A DNA stretch of 64,000 nt from Lepturacanthus savala. Its lineage: Eukaryota; Chordata; Actinopteri; Scombriformes; Trichiuridae. Below are positions 20,798 through 32,247 of the stretch, piece by piece. Where the stretch lies: contig CM060484.1 of the NCBI GenBank assembly GCA_030544235.1, forward strand, positions 11,657,531-11,721,530. The letters are read 5' to 3'. Numbering within the stretch: the stretch's first letter is position 1; the number at the start of each line of letters is the position of its first letter. A program made the position numbers and the translations under genes. The notes beneath the pieces were generated by a model, which saw nothing but the letters and a program-made list of their open reading frames with translations, was not told where the DNA came from and searched no databases.

Positions 20798-22932
20798 AAT
20801 AGCAATACATACATAGTTACATAGAGATGCAGGAGGTAGGGAAGCATTTCGCCTCGTAGCAGGAAGCAACAGGAGAGAAAACAGGTGTCGATAGTATTCA
20901 CATTCATTAGTCAGTTAGAAATATAGATGCTAGTGTTTAAAAAGACTTCTGTATAAGAAAATTTATATGAAAAAATCACCTTCAAACTTGAACTACTGGA
21001 CACCGGATGCCTTGTTCTTCCTTCCTTCTTGACTGTGTTGTCGCTTTATTGCTTATTATTAGAGGCTTTTCATTTACAGAAGTTAGTCCTTCTGACTTCT
21101 GGTTGGTTCTGGACCAGAATCTGAATTTAGGATTCACAAATCATACAATGAATGTAAATGAATGTGAAAACAAACTGTCAGAACATTCTGCACAGAGAAG
21201 CCAAACGTCCGACTCATAAAAATACAAATATTGTCAAATCATTGTGTGTTTGGTGTATAATTTTACGACATATTTGTTATTTTAGAACCTTTTGAGTTGT
21301 GAGTTTAGGGTTAGGATATGAGATGATGAGTTGTGATGGAGCCACTGATCAGCCCAGCGGGCACGAAGAGGTTAATTATTAATAACGCTCAGGTCGACAG
21401 GTGCAGAGTGAACACAAACTTTGTTATTCGCAAAAAACAAGCTCCAGCTCCTGCACATATTTGTAACACCTCCCTTTGGAAGATGCGGTGATCCATAAAC
21501 CTTGTTTTAATGTATTGGAACAAGACGGATGGAAGTGGACGATGAGAAAACAGACACACTTCCTGCGGGTTAAAGCTTTGTTATCGGCCGCTCAGATCCC
21601 ACCGATTACACCTTCAACCACCTGTTTTGTCCACTCTGCTTTAATGAAGGGCTTAATCAACGTAATGCACTGGTCTTGTTGTGTGGAGGTGCCCTATCTG
21701 ATCTCTCTACCTCATTGGGGAACATTTCCTTCTCGACCTTGACATCCAGCTGGCATCGAGTTGGCATCCATCCTGCTCAATGACAAAACAAGGCAGCGTG
21801 ATTAACCACACCATGGGAGTGAAGGTGATGCGGAAGGCAATATAAGAACAAACTTTCGCTTATTTTCATCCAATTTGTCCTCATTTCGTTAGCACTAAAT
21901 TGATTTTGGAAATTCTTGTCTTATTTTTTCTCTTCTCTTAGGTAAAGGAAAATTCTATGCATGGTCAAGGGCATTTTTATTCAAGATAAGAAGCAGCATT
22001 TAGTGCTCACAGTCATCATCTTAACACATTTAGATCATTTTGTGTCATTTTGTGTTTGAGTAATTATGACGGTTGGATTTTTAAAACTGTAGGGTAAAGA
22101 AATACCATTGGTTCTTCAATCACAAACTAACTATAACTAAAAATGTTTAAATGATGTGAGCATGCATCTTCTGAGTGGCTTACATGCTGCTATTAGATGC
22201 TTTAGCCATTCAGGCCTTAACATGGGGAATCCATTTTCAGAGCTTGGCATAGATCTATTTTACAAGACCGATGAATGGCAGCTAAACTTCTTTTTGATTT
22301 GTGCATTATTCTCCTTTATTTAGGCAAACACACATCAAATGCTGGGCCTCCACACACTGTAAGTGCTCAGCACACTTCTAGGATCATTTCAGAGAGACAG
22401 AACAAAGGTCAGACATGTCTCAGTCTTCTTTGAGTTGTGTACTTCAAAGACATCTGGAAAAAACAGATTATAGGTGTGTTTTGCATGTTATGAGAAACCT
22501 AGTACATTCAAACCTTCAGTGACTTTATGTTTCCTTTACACAACATACACACACACAAAACACACACATGCATACACACACTGTAAACATGCGATCCTGA
22601 ACATGGTTTATATTTATACATTTGTCGGGGATTGATATCAACTAATGTATTCAAAATCTTTTGAAATGTAGAATATAAATAATATTATATATAAATATAA
22701 TAAATATTAATAACACAGTTATGTATCGTGTCAGGATCAGGGGAAACGTGTCTAATGGGGCCTTTTCTGTCTATTTGTGTTATTAACCTGAATAACATGC
22801 AAATGTGTGATAAGTGGTTTCCTCAGCCTTGAAACATGAAAGCCCAGTTTTACCGAAGTTCCTTAAACGCAGCATCATTAAGACCACCGCCGCTTCCTTC
22901 GCTTCCCGGAAACACACATTTCATTCACCAAG
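20798..22932. other. Nr5a1-psmb7 intergenic region
   Basis: No exon recognised. In mammals ADGRD2 lies between these genes; no adhesion-GPCR-like sequence was seen. Two stretches of balanced composition (about 21360-21850 and 22140-22400) stand out from the AT-rich background and could be conserved regulatory DNA; this is inference only. Confidence 0.4.
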
Positions 22933-22995
22933 ATGGCGACGTTGACTGTCAGCAGGACACCGGTCGGGGGTTTCAGTTTCGAAAACTGCAAGAGG
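22905..22995 (+). promoter_or_regulatory. Psmb7 start region
   Basis: A GC-richer patch (CACCGCCGCTTCCTTCGC) precedes the start codon, whose context is CCAAGATGGCG. AAGATGGCG also matches the core of a YY1 site, common at start codons of housekeeping genes. The transcription start itself is not determinable. Confidence 0.35.
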
Positions 22996-23912
22996 TAAAT
23001 GCTTTACACGGGATGGTAGGGAAACCACAGTTTTAGAAGCTTTAGAGGTTCTCGCCGTTTATACTGTTGTGTGTAATAGATGTGTATTGACGCTGCTATG
23101 CTAGTGATGCTAATGTTAGCTCACGCCGAGTGAGTCCGGGCTTATACAATGACTCAGGCGTTTCCACACGCTAGCATCAACCAGCACAGCTTCCACCTAT
23201 GAATAACAGAAAGTTTAGAATAGTACTTAAGTCAGTCACTAAGTCATTATATTTATTTAATTTGTTTCTTTAATAATAAAATAAATAAAAGTTAACACTA
23301 CATAGACAGAAACCTGTAACTTAACATTATTTACATCTGCTGAGTCAAAAGGTTTTTACAAAACCATTGATTTAGTTTTCCTTTAAAAAGATCTTAGAAG
23401 GTATTTAAAATGTTACATTACAAAAACAAAGTTCTTGAAATTTTAATAGTTTTCCATAAACTGTAATGTTAGTTATTAAATGTCTTTTGAATTTGATTTT
23501 TAGCGAAATCTGACTGAAAAATAATCAGTTATTGTCGCAGATTCACATTAAATTAATTAGTAATTTCTTTATTTAAGCTATTCTTTAAACATTATTATCC
23601 CTAATGGGTTTTTTGACAATGTAATATTTTAACCGCGAAACGGATATTAAATGGCATTTTGGTTTTTTTTTTATAGATTTTACATACATCAATCATATTT
23701 TCATACATCTTTTATTTTGTTATTACATACTTGAGTGTATAAAAAAGAAAATGGGTGAGCCAAAGAAAATAAACTAAGGAGATATAGTTAATTAAGTATA
23801 TATAATATATATATATATATATAATAGTAATAGTAATATATATATAATATAATAGTTCATTGAATTGTGTTTTTAATGATGTTTGCATGGATGTTTGCAA
23901 GTGAAGTCTGTA

Positions 23913-23985
<73 letters not shown>

Positions 23986-26900
23986 GACTCTTTTATTGAA
24001 TCCATATTTGTTACCTACCTGTCAGGTAACCTGTATTACAGGTTATACACATGATGATTTAAACAAAGATGAATTTAGTAACTATAGAGATGATGGAGAA
24101 GAATCAAGTGATGGTCAGAAAGGTTTTCACAGGATTTATAAAATTGTTTTTTTTTTCCCATTTTGTTTTTCCTAGAAATGCGGTTTTGGAGAGCCAGGCG
24201 AACAAGTTGGGCTGCAGCATGCCTGCTGCTCGTAAAACAGGAACCACTATCTGCGGTGTAGTCTTCAAGGTAAGAGATGGCGTGATGTCGCATTAATGAG
24301 TGTTTGATTTCATTATTCTTCACGTGTTGTGGACAGAACAGCGATTTACTGCTCATCTGTCTGAAGGTTGCATCAAACCAACTAATCATTTGAAGAAGTA
24401 TTTCCACTTCTCTGAACGGCTGTATTTCCTGGGTGTAAATGGTGTTTTCTGTCCCTGTGAAGGACGGCGTGGTCCTCGGAGCTGACACCAGAGCCACTGA
24501 AGGCATGGTGGTGGCGGACAAGAACTGCTCCAAGATCCACTACATCTCACCCAACATTTAGTAAGTGACTGTGCTCAGGTCAAAGTCAGGACCTGTATTG
24601 TGTGACACACTGAATTTTTCCAGGAGTCCGGGTGGTCTCCAGTCATCACTTTAGATGGCAAATCATTTTATTTATATTTCTTATTTAGCTAAACATACAG
24701 GCTTCAAGCAGGGTTCCCAGAAGGTCTTAAATATCAAATGCATTGAATTTATGAATTTGAAAATACCAGAATTTTGATATCTGGATCTTAAAATTTGTGC
24801 AGTATGTAGCCTCTTCATATCACATTCTCCTCAAGAGTTTTTATTTTTCAACCTCTATTATTTTGATTAAATAACATAGTCTAAATAAAACGTGGTTGAA
24901 CTGTTGTGGCCCAAAAGTTCTGGCTAGCCTGAAGTTGCATTCTAGAAACTTTGTGTCATTGTCAGGGTGGTTGCTATGCCTGCGTTAGCTGAGATAATTT
25001 ACATCAGGAACCAAACTGGTGAAATTGTTATTGGATATTGTCCTGATGTTTGGTTTTATCGGTGCTTTGTGAGGTAGTGAGGTATATAGTAACATCATCA
25101 TACTCCGATATACTATAATATTAATATTAATGCCAACTTTCCTCCTGATTTGACGTGAACACCGTTTCTACCGTCATTCATTGTGTTCCATGTTAGAGAC
25201 CATCTGCAAGTTACATATAAATAAACAAAAGCATTAAGGCTCAATAAAAAGAGATAGATTTTTTTTATCATTCTGTTTGCTGTAGTACATCATATTCACA
25301 ATGCCTTAAAATAGTTTTTCTTGAGGGGACCTTTAGAAACTGACTGATAGATTTTCTTCTTTTCATGTTTGCTGCGATGGAGCTGATGATAAACATCCCA
25401 CTGACTGCTGCCTAACTGTGTTGTTGTTGTTTTCCAGCTGTTGTGGGGCAGGAACAGCTGCAGACACAGAGATGACCACTCAGATCATCTCCTCCAACCT
25501 GGAGCTGCACTCCCTCTCTACAGGCAGGCTGCCGCGCGTGGCCACCGCCAACCGCATGCTCAAGCAGATGCTGTTCAGGTAGATAATGTGGCAATAAAAA
25601 CTTTCATAGTCGATCTTAAAAAGTTAGAAAGTGTAAATTATGACCGTGTGTGCGTGCAGGTATCAGGGCTACATCGGAGCTGCTCTGGTCCTGGGTGGAG
25701 TGGACTGTAATGGACCTCACCTGTACAGCATCTACCCCCACGGCTCCACCGATAAGCTGCCCTACGTCACCATGGGTCAGTCTCTACACGGACATGAAAA
25801 ATGATTCACTCACAGCTTCTTGACGGGTTAACAGCTGGAATTGTCAGTTTGTTGAGGAAGTCCCGATAAAGATTTTGTTCAGCTTTTAAGTTGCATTTTG
25901 CACTACACTCTTGAAAATGAGAACAGATAGAACTTATTTCACCACTGCTGAGTTTACATAGTGGGAAGTAATCCTATTATAGCAGCAGATCTGCAGTGGT
26001 GATTAAATATTTAACCAACACATTAAAGTTCACCTGATACCGTATTGAAACCTAAGGAGGAATTTGATTGGACCATTGCAAAATGTGCAGGATGAATCGT
26101 GCAGCTGTTAATGTTAAGCTAACTTTCATCTTGCTGGATAAATGGACTTAATGATACTTTTTGTTGAAATTACTTTCTGCAAGATGATGCAAGATTTTTT
26201 TTTGTAATCGTTTTGTAAAATATAGTTAAATAAGTGAACAGCATGAACTGGCATATGATCTAAATAGATAAAAAAATGTCTTCTTTTTTTAATTTATCCA
26301 AATTCTGGAGGTCCTGGTTCAAAACTGTTCAGTTGACCCAATTAAGGTATCGATATACATCATAAATTAACGTTTAATTGGGATAATTGATGCAAGCAGC
26401 TGGAGAGAAGATGTTGAACCACAGAAAACACCTCTTTTGAATCTATCGTTAATCTTGGAATATGATTTTGAATTAGAGCTTCGGAGATTTAATTGCTCTA
26501 CTGCAATTATTACTTTATTAGAAATGCCTTTAGAATCAGAGTTACAGTCGTTTAGACAATAGCTGTGCTTGGAACATGTTTTGACTGATATAATGAAGCA
26601 TCTTTTGTGTCTCTTCTCTACAGGCTCTGGGTCTCTGGCTGCCATGGCTGTGTTTGAGGACCGCTACAAGCCTGACATGGAGGCGAGTACATTAGGGCTG
26701 TGACTCTAAATTTCCGTATCCGAATATGATTATAAAACGGCCATTATTTCAATATTCAAATTAAGGGCATTGTTTTTTTGTAAACACGCTGGCTGGCAAA
26801 CCTTGTTTTCAATTCAGATTCAGAGGCTTTTTCACAGCCGGTGAAGCCGTGAATCGCGAGGTCATTAGCAGGGTTGTTATTGGTTGTCTTGGCTAGTTTG

Positions 26901-28713
26901 AATATTAATATTAAGCAACGCATTTAACAAAAGTCCCAGCCCTAGAGCACACCTGCTCATTACAAACACTCGTCCATCGTTGTATAAATGGCGTTACCTG
27001 TTCTGCGCTGACAGGAGGAGGAGGCCAAGGGGCTGGTGCGCGACGCCATCGCTGCGGGTATCTTCAATGATCTGGGCTCCGGCAGCAACATCGACCTGTG
27101 CGTCATGACCAAGGGCAAAGTGGACTACATCCGGCCCCATGACGAGGCCAACAAGAAGGGGGTCAGGTGAGAGAACACCGGTTTACCTGCAGCCGCATTT
27201 CAACAACCTGGATAGCTTTTGGTGTTCGTTCCTCACTTTAATTAGACTTTTAATCACTGATCTGAAGTCAGCAAACACACTGAGGTCTGTAAGAACGGTT
27301 CACATTCAGTTCCTCTAACAGATAAATAACAACAATACCTTATACATGTCTGTTTATTTCATCAGGACGTCACAATGACCTCATTTACTAGTGAGACCCG
27401 AATAAGGAAATAACGCTAATTATACAATTGCATTAGAACTATTCCACCTCTAATATTAATTTTATATAATATTAATTGCATTTATCCAAGTTGCTGATTG
27501 CATTTAAACACATCATGATAACATTTTATCCACCTTCACCTAACACTCATTTAACTGACAGACATTGAACACATCATAATGTAATCTAATGGATGCGTTT
27601 AACTAGCTACGCAGCCAATTTCAACGGATTTCGCCATTATATTTATATTTTTAACTAAAATGTATCATTCGCTTTTCCAAATAAAACCAAAAAACGTCTG
27701 AAGTGAGCAATAAAACCATTTGAGGCGATTCAATTGGCTCGCAATTAAATTTTATTTGAAAACTTAACTAGATTTGTGATGTAATACATTATAAGACCGG
27801 TAGAGGTACTGATGCACTTTTTTAATTTGCATGTGGAACCGTAGATTGTTTTTCGTGTTTCAACAGTGCACGTTTGCTTGTACATTGATGATAAAACCTC
27901 CAGCAGGAAGAGAGAGCAGCTATGAGAGCAGGAGAAAAAGTTCTACTTTGACCCACAATGACTAACACAAGAGATTTTAGGATAATTTATATCGTCCACA
28001 CGCATGAATCTGAATTTCTAATGGGTTCTGTAATGTTCTGTCGCCATGGTGAATCCACCACTTCATCCATCTTAACATTGATTGATCAACCTCTGATCAA
28101 ATGAAGTGTCTCTTCCCAGTTTGGGACGACGATCACACGCAGCTACAGCAAGCAGCGCAGGACAAAATTAGCTGAAATATTTACTCGCATTAAAACTTAA
28201 ATAAACTTCCTGTAACATATCAGCATCTATTCACCACATTTCATTGCAGAGCATGTTGTGACGTGATCCTGTTAAACCGGCGCATGCTTTGTTTACTCGT
28301 TGTCTTGTGTTGTTGCTCGTTCTGCTTGAAGAGTTAACGAGCTCGAAGCCTCGCACCCGTGAGTACAGACGGAACGTGTCGCCGCCTCTCACTCGTTAGT
28401 TTTTTGTAGAACTAACCGTGTGGATTTCTTGGTTTGCAGTTTGACTTCATATAACTAAAGTGCATGACTTTCTCTTGTGGGATAGATGTAGTTTGCGTGA
28501 AGTGGCCCTGCTGTGCTGATGAAGCCCAACACATAGAAACAAGGACTCTTAACGTAGCGATGGTTTAAGTGGAACTCATAATCCTTATTCCTCTGATGTA
28601 GAACCGGTGACTACAAATACAAAAGAGGAACCACCGGCGTCTTGACGAAGCTGGTGACCCCGCTGAACCTGGACGTGGTGGAGGAAAGTGTACAGACGAT
28701 GGATACCTCTTAA
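22933..28713 (+). CDS. psmb7: Proteasome subunit beta type-7 (constitutive beta-2, trypsin-like activity), complete
   Basis: Eight exons: 22933-22994, 24176-24269, 24463-24560, 25438-25578, 25660-25775, 26624-26682, 27015-27166, 28602-28713. They join in frame to 277 aa, the same length as human PSMB7. It is the beta-2 subunit of the 20S core, cleaving after basic residues. The propeptide (1-43) ends KTG and the mature chain starts at Thr44 (TTICGVVFKDG), the N-terminal nucleophile; downstream are DTRATEGMVVADKNCSKIH, SPNIYCCGAGTAADTEMTT and GSGSNIDLCV. The C-terminal arm that wraps the neighbouring beta-3 subunit ends VQTMDTS. Introns are GT-AG except intron 6, which needs a GC donor (26683). 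Not the immunoproteasome paralogue psmb10, judging by the close match to PSMB7 throughout. Confidence 0.96.
23916..23982. repeat. (TA)n microsatellite in psmb7 intron 1
   Basis: About 33 uninterrupted TA units, with smaller TA clusters at 23806-23850. Such tracts are prone to cruciform extrusion and length change. Confidence 0.95.
26693..26944. mobile_element. hAT-like MITE next to psmb7 intron 6 donor
   Basis: A 252-bp element with perfect 8-bp terminal inverted repeats (TAGGGCTG ... CAGCCCTA), flanked by related 8-mers GAGTACAT (26685-26692) and GAGCACAC (26945-26952), the size of a hAT target-site duplication. No coding capacity. It starts 10 bp after the exon 6 boundary. Confidence 0.65.
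27167..28601 (+). other. Psmb7 intron 7 (1.4 kb)
   Basis: GTGAGA donor and CTGATGTAG acceptor. No exon or recognised repeat family in it. Confidence 0.5.
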
Positions 28714-28781
28714 AGAAATCGCCCCCGCATCGTTAGCCCTCATAATTCCAAACAGAAATGGCATGTTTTTCCATGGTTTAC

Positions 28782-28787
28782 AATAAA
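28782..28787 (+). terminator. psmb7: Psmb7 polyadenylation signal
   Basis: Canonical AATAAA 69 bp after the stop codon, followed by a TGTTTGAGTTG-type GU-rich stretch. Confidence 0.8.
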
Positions 28788-30450
28788 GTGTTTGAGTTGA
28801 AGTTTTTTGTTAATGACTGTGTTAAAGTATCTTGATTCTATAGTTTTATAAAGGTTTTAGAAGGGGGCACTTACTTGAAAAGCTGCTTGCAAAGAGACAG
28901 AGATGCCTGTTGTGAAGCGTGTTGAGCATAGTTCAACCAATTGTCAAACCAGTAGATGATTTGTAGCGGTTGATTGGTGCTACAGACAGGAAATATGGCA
29001 TCTGCAGTGCTAGGCAAACACAGGTTTGGTTTTACTGATGATTTTACCATATATTTTAATGATCTTAGACACGGTGACTCCTTGATACTAGAGTTTAAAA
29101 CTAAAGACTTCAGCCACCATCTCAACATGGCAAAATCAACATCTAAATACACACAAATGTGAAAACATACTTTTTAAGCACAACTTAATATTCAAAGAAA
29201 GCACCAATGATAATTTTAAGATTTGGGACCTCCACAAACCAGAGGATGATATTTCCAGTCCAAGACCACTTTGGCTTTTTTCTTTTATTGGATGAAGTGA
29301 ATAATTCAATTCTTACTGAGGTGCTTAGAAAAAATAAGATACACGTACGAGTTCATCGCTCATCCACTAGGGAGCGTAGTATTTCCACAGGATAGATATT
29401 AAAACGAAAAGCCTTTAATTAAGTGTAAGATGAATACAGAGTTTCTCAGGCCGTCGCTGGGTTTAATCCACGGTTTTTACTTCATTTCTGTTCCTCTCAT
29501 AATTAAGTAGAAATGGAAGCAACAGTGTCTTGCTTTGGAATTTGAGTTTATTTTCATCTTTCTGTAATTTAATACAAACATTCCCAAATCTTGAATGAAA
29601 GGGAGCAGACGGACGGAATTCTAACTATATTTAACCTTCCCTTTCATCCCAAAACATCTACATCTACACAAGGAAAATAAAAAAAAATGAACAAAACTAA
29701 TATAGCTGCTGGTTAACACAGACACTCACGTACCAATTTTATTTCCCAAATTACAACATAAAATATGAATAAAAATACCTTTCATGACAATGGGTATGAC
29801 AGTCCAACATAACTAGCAGATTTTATTATATTTCCTTACCATACTGCCTTCATTGTTATTTTTAATATTTCATTTGGATTCTTTGGTTCTTTTCTGAATG
29901 TTGATTGGTAGTTTTTTTTTAACAAGCTTTAAACATAACAGGTTCCACACTCATTTATTGAAATAAACATTTTATGTGGATTCCATCTTTGGAACTTTTA
30001 ATACTTAATTTCTACTAGACTTCTAAGAGTTTAATAACACAACTACAAAAACTAAAAAAACACTTTATTATCAACACAGAATACAGGTTGTCATTAACAG
30101 AGGGGATTATATTTCTGCATGGCAAAGCACTATTTGATATATATATATCTTTTTCAGTACTATATCAAAATGACTTTCACAGCATCTCATTTCTTTGGTG
30201 TTTTCACAGTAACAGCGGTCTATATCTATATTAACACACAGAAACACTTATATAACCCACCACCACCATGATGATAACTCTTCTGTCTGGCCTATTGGGA
30301 GTAATAGTCATATATTTATCCTGATATCCTACTATTGCCTCAAAATACTTAAAAGGGGACAATATACACACACTGATATAATGTTAAAATAGGTTAAAGA
30401 TGAGAAATTTGAGGTGTTTGTCTGTAGAAATGCTGCCTGCAAGTCAAAAG
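28788..30450. other. Psmb7-nek6 intergenic region, left part
   Basis: The two genes converge here. AT-rich; the ORFs (for example 28974-29162) show no family resemblance. No repeat recognised with confidence. Confidence 0.4.
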
Positions 30451-30516
30451 TCAGGGTGTGTTTCTGCTCCGATCGCTTCATTTCAGACATCAGATCTTTA
30501 TTCATGTTCATAAACA

Positions 30517-30648
30517 GCCGCCGCTTTTAGTCTCGGTTGCTGAGGTGTTGATGGATGGTTTTGAGGAGTTGACATTTGTCTTCCGAGCAGCGGGAAGTAG
30601 GCCGCGATGCCGCTGAAGATGAAGCTGTCGAATCAGACCAGACTAGTT
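30517..30648 (-). other. Unassigned minus-strand coding-like segment ending at a stop/poly(A) signal
   Basis: A GC-richer island in AT-rich DNA. One minus-strand frame reads DSFIFSGIAAYFPLLGR, a possible membrane segment, then about 25 polar residues rich in Pro, Gln and Ala, and stops at a TAA that is itself part of AATAAA. A CGACAG just upstream could be a splice acceptor. A second frame across the same bases is also open. No upstream exon was found, so this could be a terminal exon, a retrocopy remnant or chance. Confidence 0.25.
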
Positions 30649-30689
30649 CCCCTTGAAATCCACAACCAATAAAAAGCAGGATTATAGGC

Positions 30690-30990
30690 TCTGCATAGGA
30701 CTTAAGTCAGTTTTATTCACCTTTAATCCAAAAGGCAGCAGCACGACTCTTCACTGAGACCATGTGAGTCCTGCATCTCTGCACTGGTTACCACTGATTT
30801 TGAAATACATAACAGATTTTCATATAGCAGTTTTTCCATATAGATGATGATCATCCATGTTGAAGGCCAGTAATATTGCAGTTCTGTAACGTAGGCTTTA
30901 TTCCGCTACTGAATTCATTACCTGGATACTTTTAAATACAGGATCATGGACGCACATTGACCGATGATTTATTTGAATGTGCAATGAAAT
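30690..30990 (+). mobile_element. Degenerate LINE RT fragment
   Basis: The plus strand recalls the LINE region read as QKAAARLFTET then SLHWLPL (about 30738-30800), then decays with stops. Same broad CR1/L2-like class as 7632-8401. Confidence 0.5.
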
Positions 30991-32035
30991 AAAAAAAAAA
31001 AAAACACATGGTCACACTGCCTCTGTTACAATTGGATATTTATTTTAATATTTTTTTTTAAACAGATTGTACCTGTTTTTTTACACCGTGTCCATTTTGA
31101 CACCCCCCTCAATTATTAGAATCTGTGTTTCATTTTTCTCCCCTCTTTTACTTGCTTGTTTTGCGTTTTTAGGTCTGTAAACTCTGTTTTCTTTTTTATT
31201 TGTCAATAATATAATACCAACAAAATATGTGAGCATGATTGAGCAATATATGTGTGTTTGTATCTTGCTAACCAGCTGAAGTATTTTGCTTGTTACCGGC
31301 TACATGTCACACAAATAGACACTTAACAGACCTAAAGTTAGCAACTGAACATAGTGGAGAATTTAGTAGACAGGTATTTTTCTTGGGAGGTGGTGGAGAC
31401 CAAACTTTTTATAAAACCAGTCACTGTTTTGTTTGTAGTTTTAAAAGCTGAAAAAAACCCATCAAAGTATTGTTGACTGTGGAAATTGGTGGTAGTTTGG
31501 CTTTTTACAGAGCTTGTTAAATGTGTATTTGACAACTGAAACGTTTTCCGATAAAGGCGTATGTGCTGGAATCTCTGGCAAAGCTAGTTCACGGACCTTG
31601 AATCCAGATTATTTAGTCATAGAATCCATTAATTTGGCGCAAAACAGGCCTTAAAAACCTACATATGACCTGTGAAGAAGTGATTATGTGAGATAACAGG
31701 TCTAAAAACACCACCCGTCTTCTTCTACCCTAAGAGTGAAGATGACATTTAAAGCAAAAATTCTTTCAGAAATAATTCTCAGAGAAACACGACTCGGTTA
31801 TCACTAATAAGTATTAGTATTTGTTCTTTTAGACCCCTTAAATGTGTAATTAAATTGCCATTATAAATGAAAAGGTATAATAGGATTACTATGATAGATA
31901 ATACAAATTCTCTACTGCGCACACTTTACCTGACACACAGGGTCTGAACTTGGAATGCGACCTATGATGTCGTCGTGACGAGACGCGAGTCTCTGTCTCA
32001 ATAAATGCAGTCACCTCTCATATGAACACGAGTGC

Positions 32036-32041
32036 TTTAAT
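32036..32041 (-). terminator. Candidate nek6 polyadenylation signal (ATTAAA)
   Basis: Variant signal on the minus strand about 207 bp after the stop codon. It is the first plausible hexamer; usage is unproven. Confidence 0.35.
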
Positions 32042-32247
32042 GAAACTCCACTTCCCACGAGCGCCACACCACTAATGCACCTCTTCGCGTCTCTCCGTGA
32101 GAGGAGAAAAGCGGGTGTTGGGGTGTCTGAACATCGCAGTCCCGCTTGTGCAAGTGTTTCCATGGTTTCCTCCCGACGAGATGACGGCAGCCGGAGCTCA
32201 CGTCGAGTGGTTTAAGGTCCTCGGACGGAGACGGGAGGAGCTGCAGC

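Noticed and set aside
21476..21742. 88-codon plus-strand ORF tested as an ADGRD2 remnant
   Set aside because: No adhesion-GPCR motifs or flanking splice sites in frame.
23712..24005. 97-codon minus-strand ORF rich in Ile-Tyr
   Set aside because: Translation of the (TA)n microsatellite.
24176..28713. psmb10 (immunoproteasome beta-2i) as identity of the proteasome gene
   Set aside because: Propeptide, mature N-terminus and C-terminal VQTMDTS match psmb7 much better.
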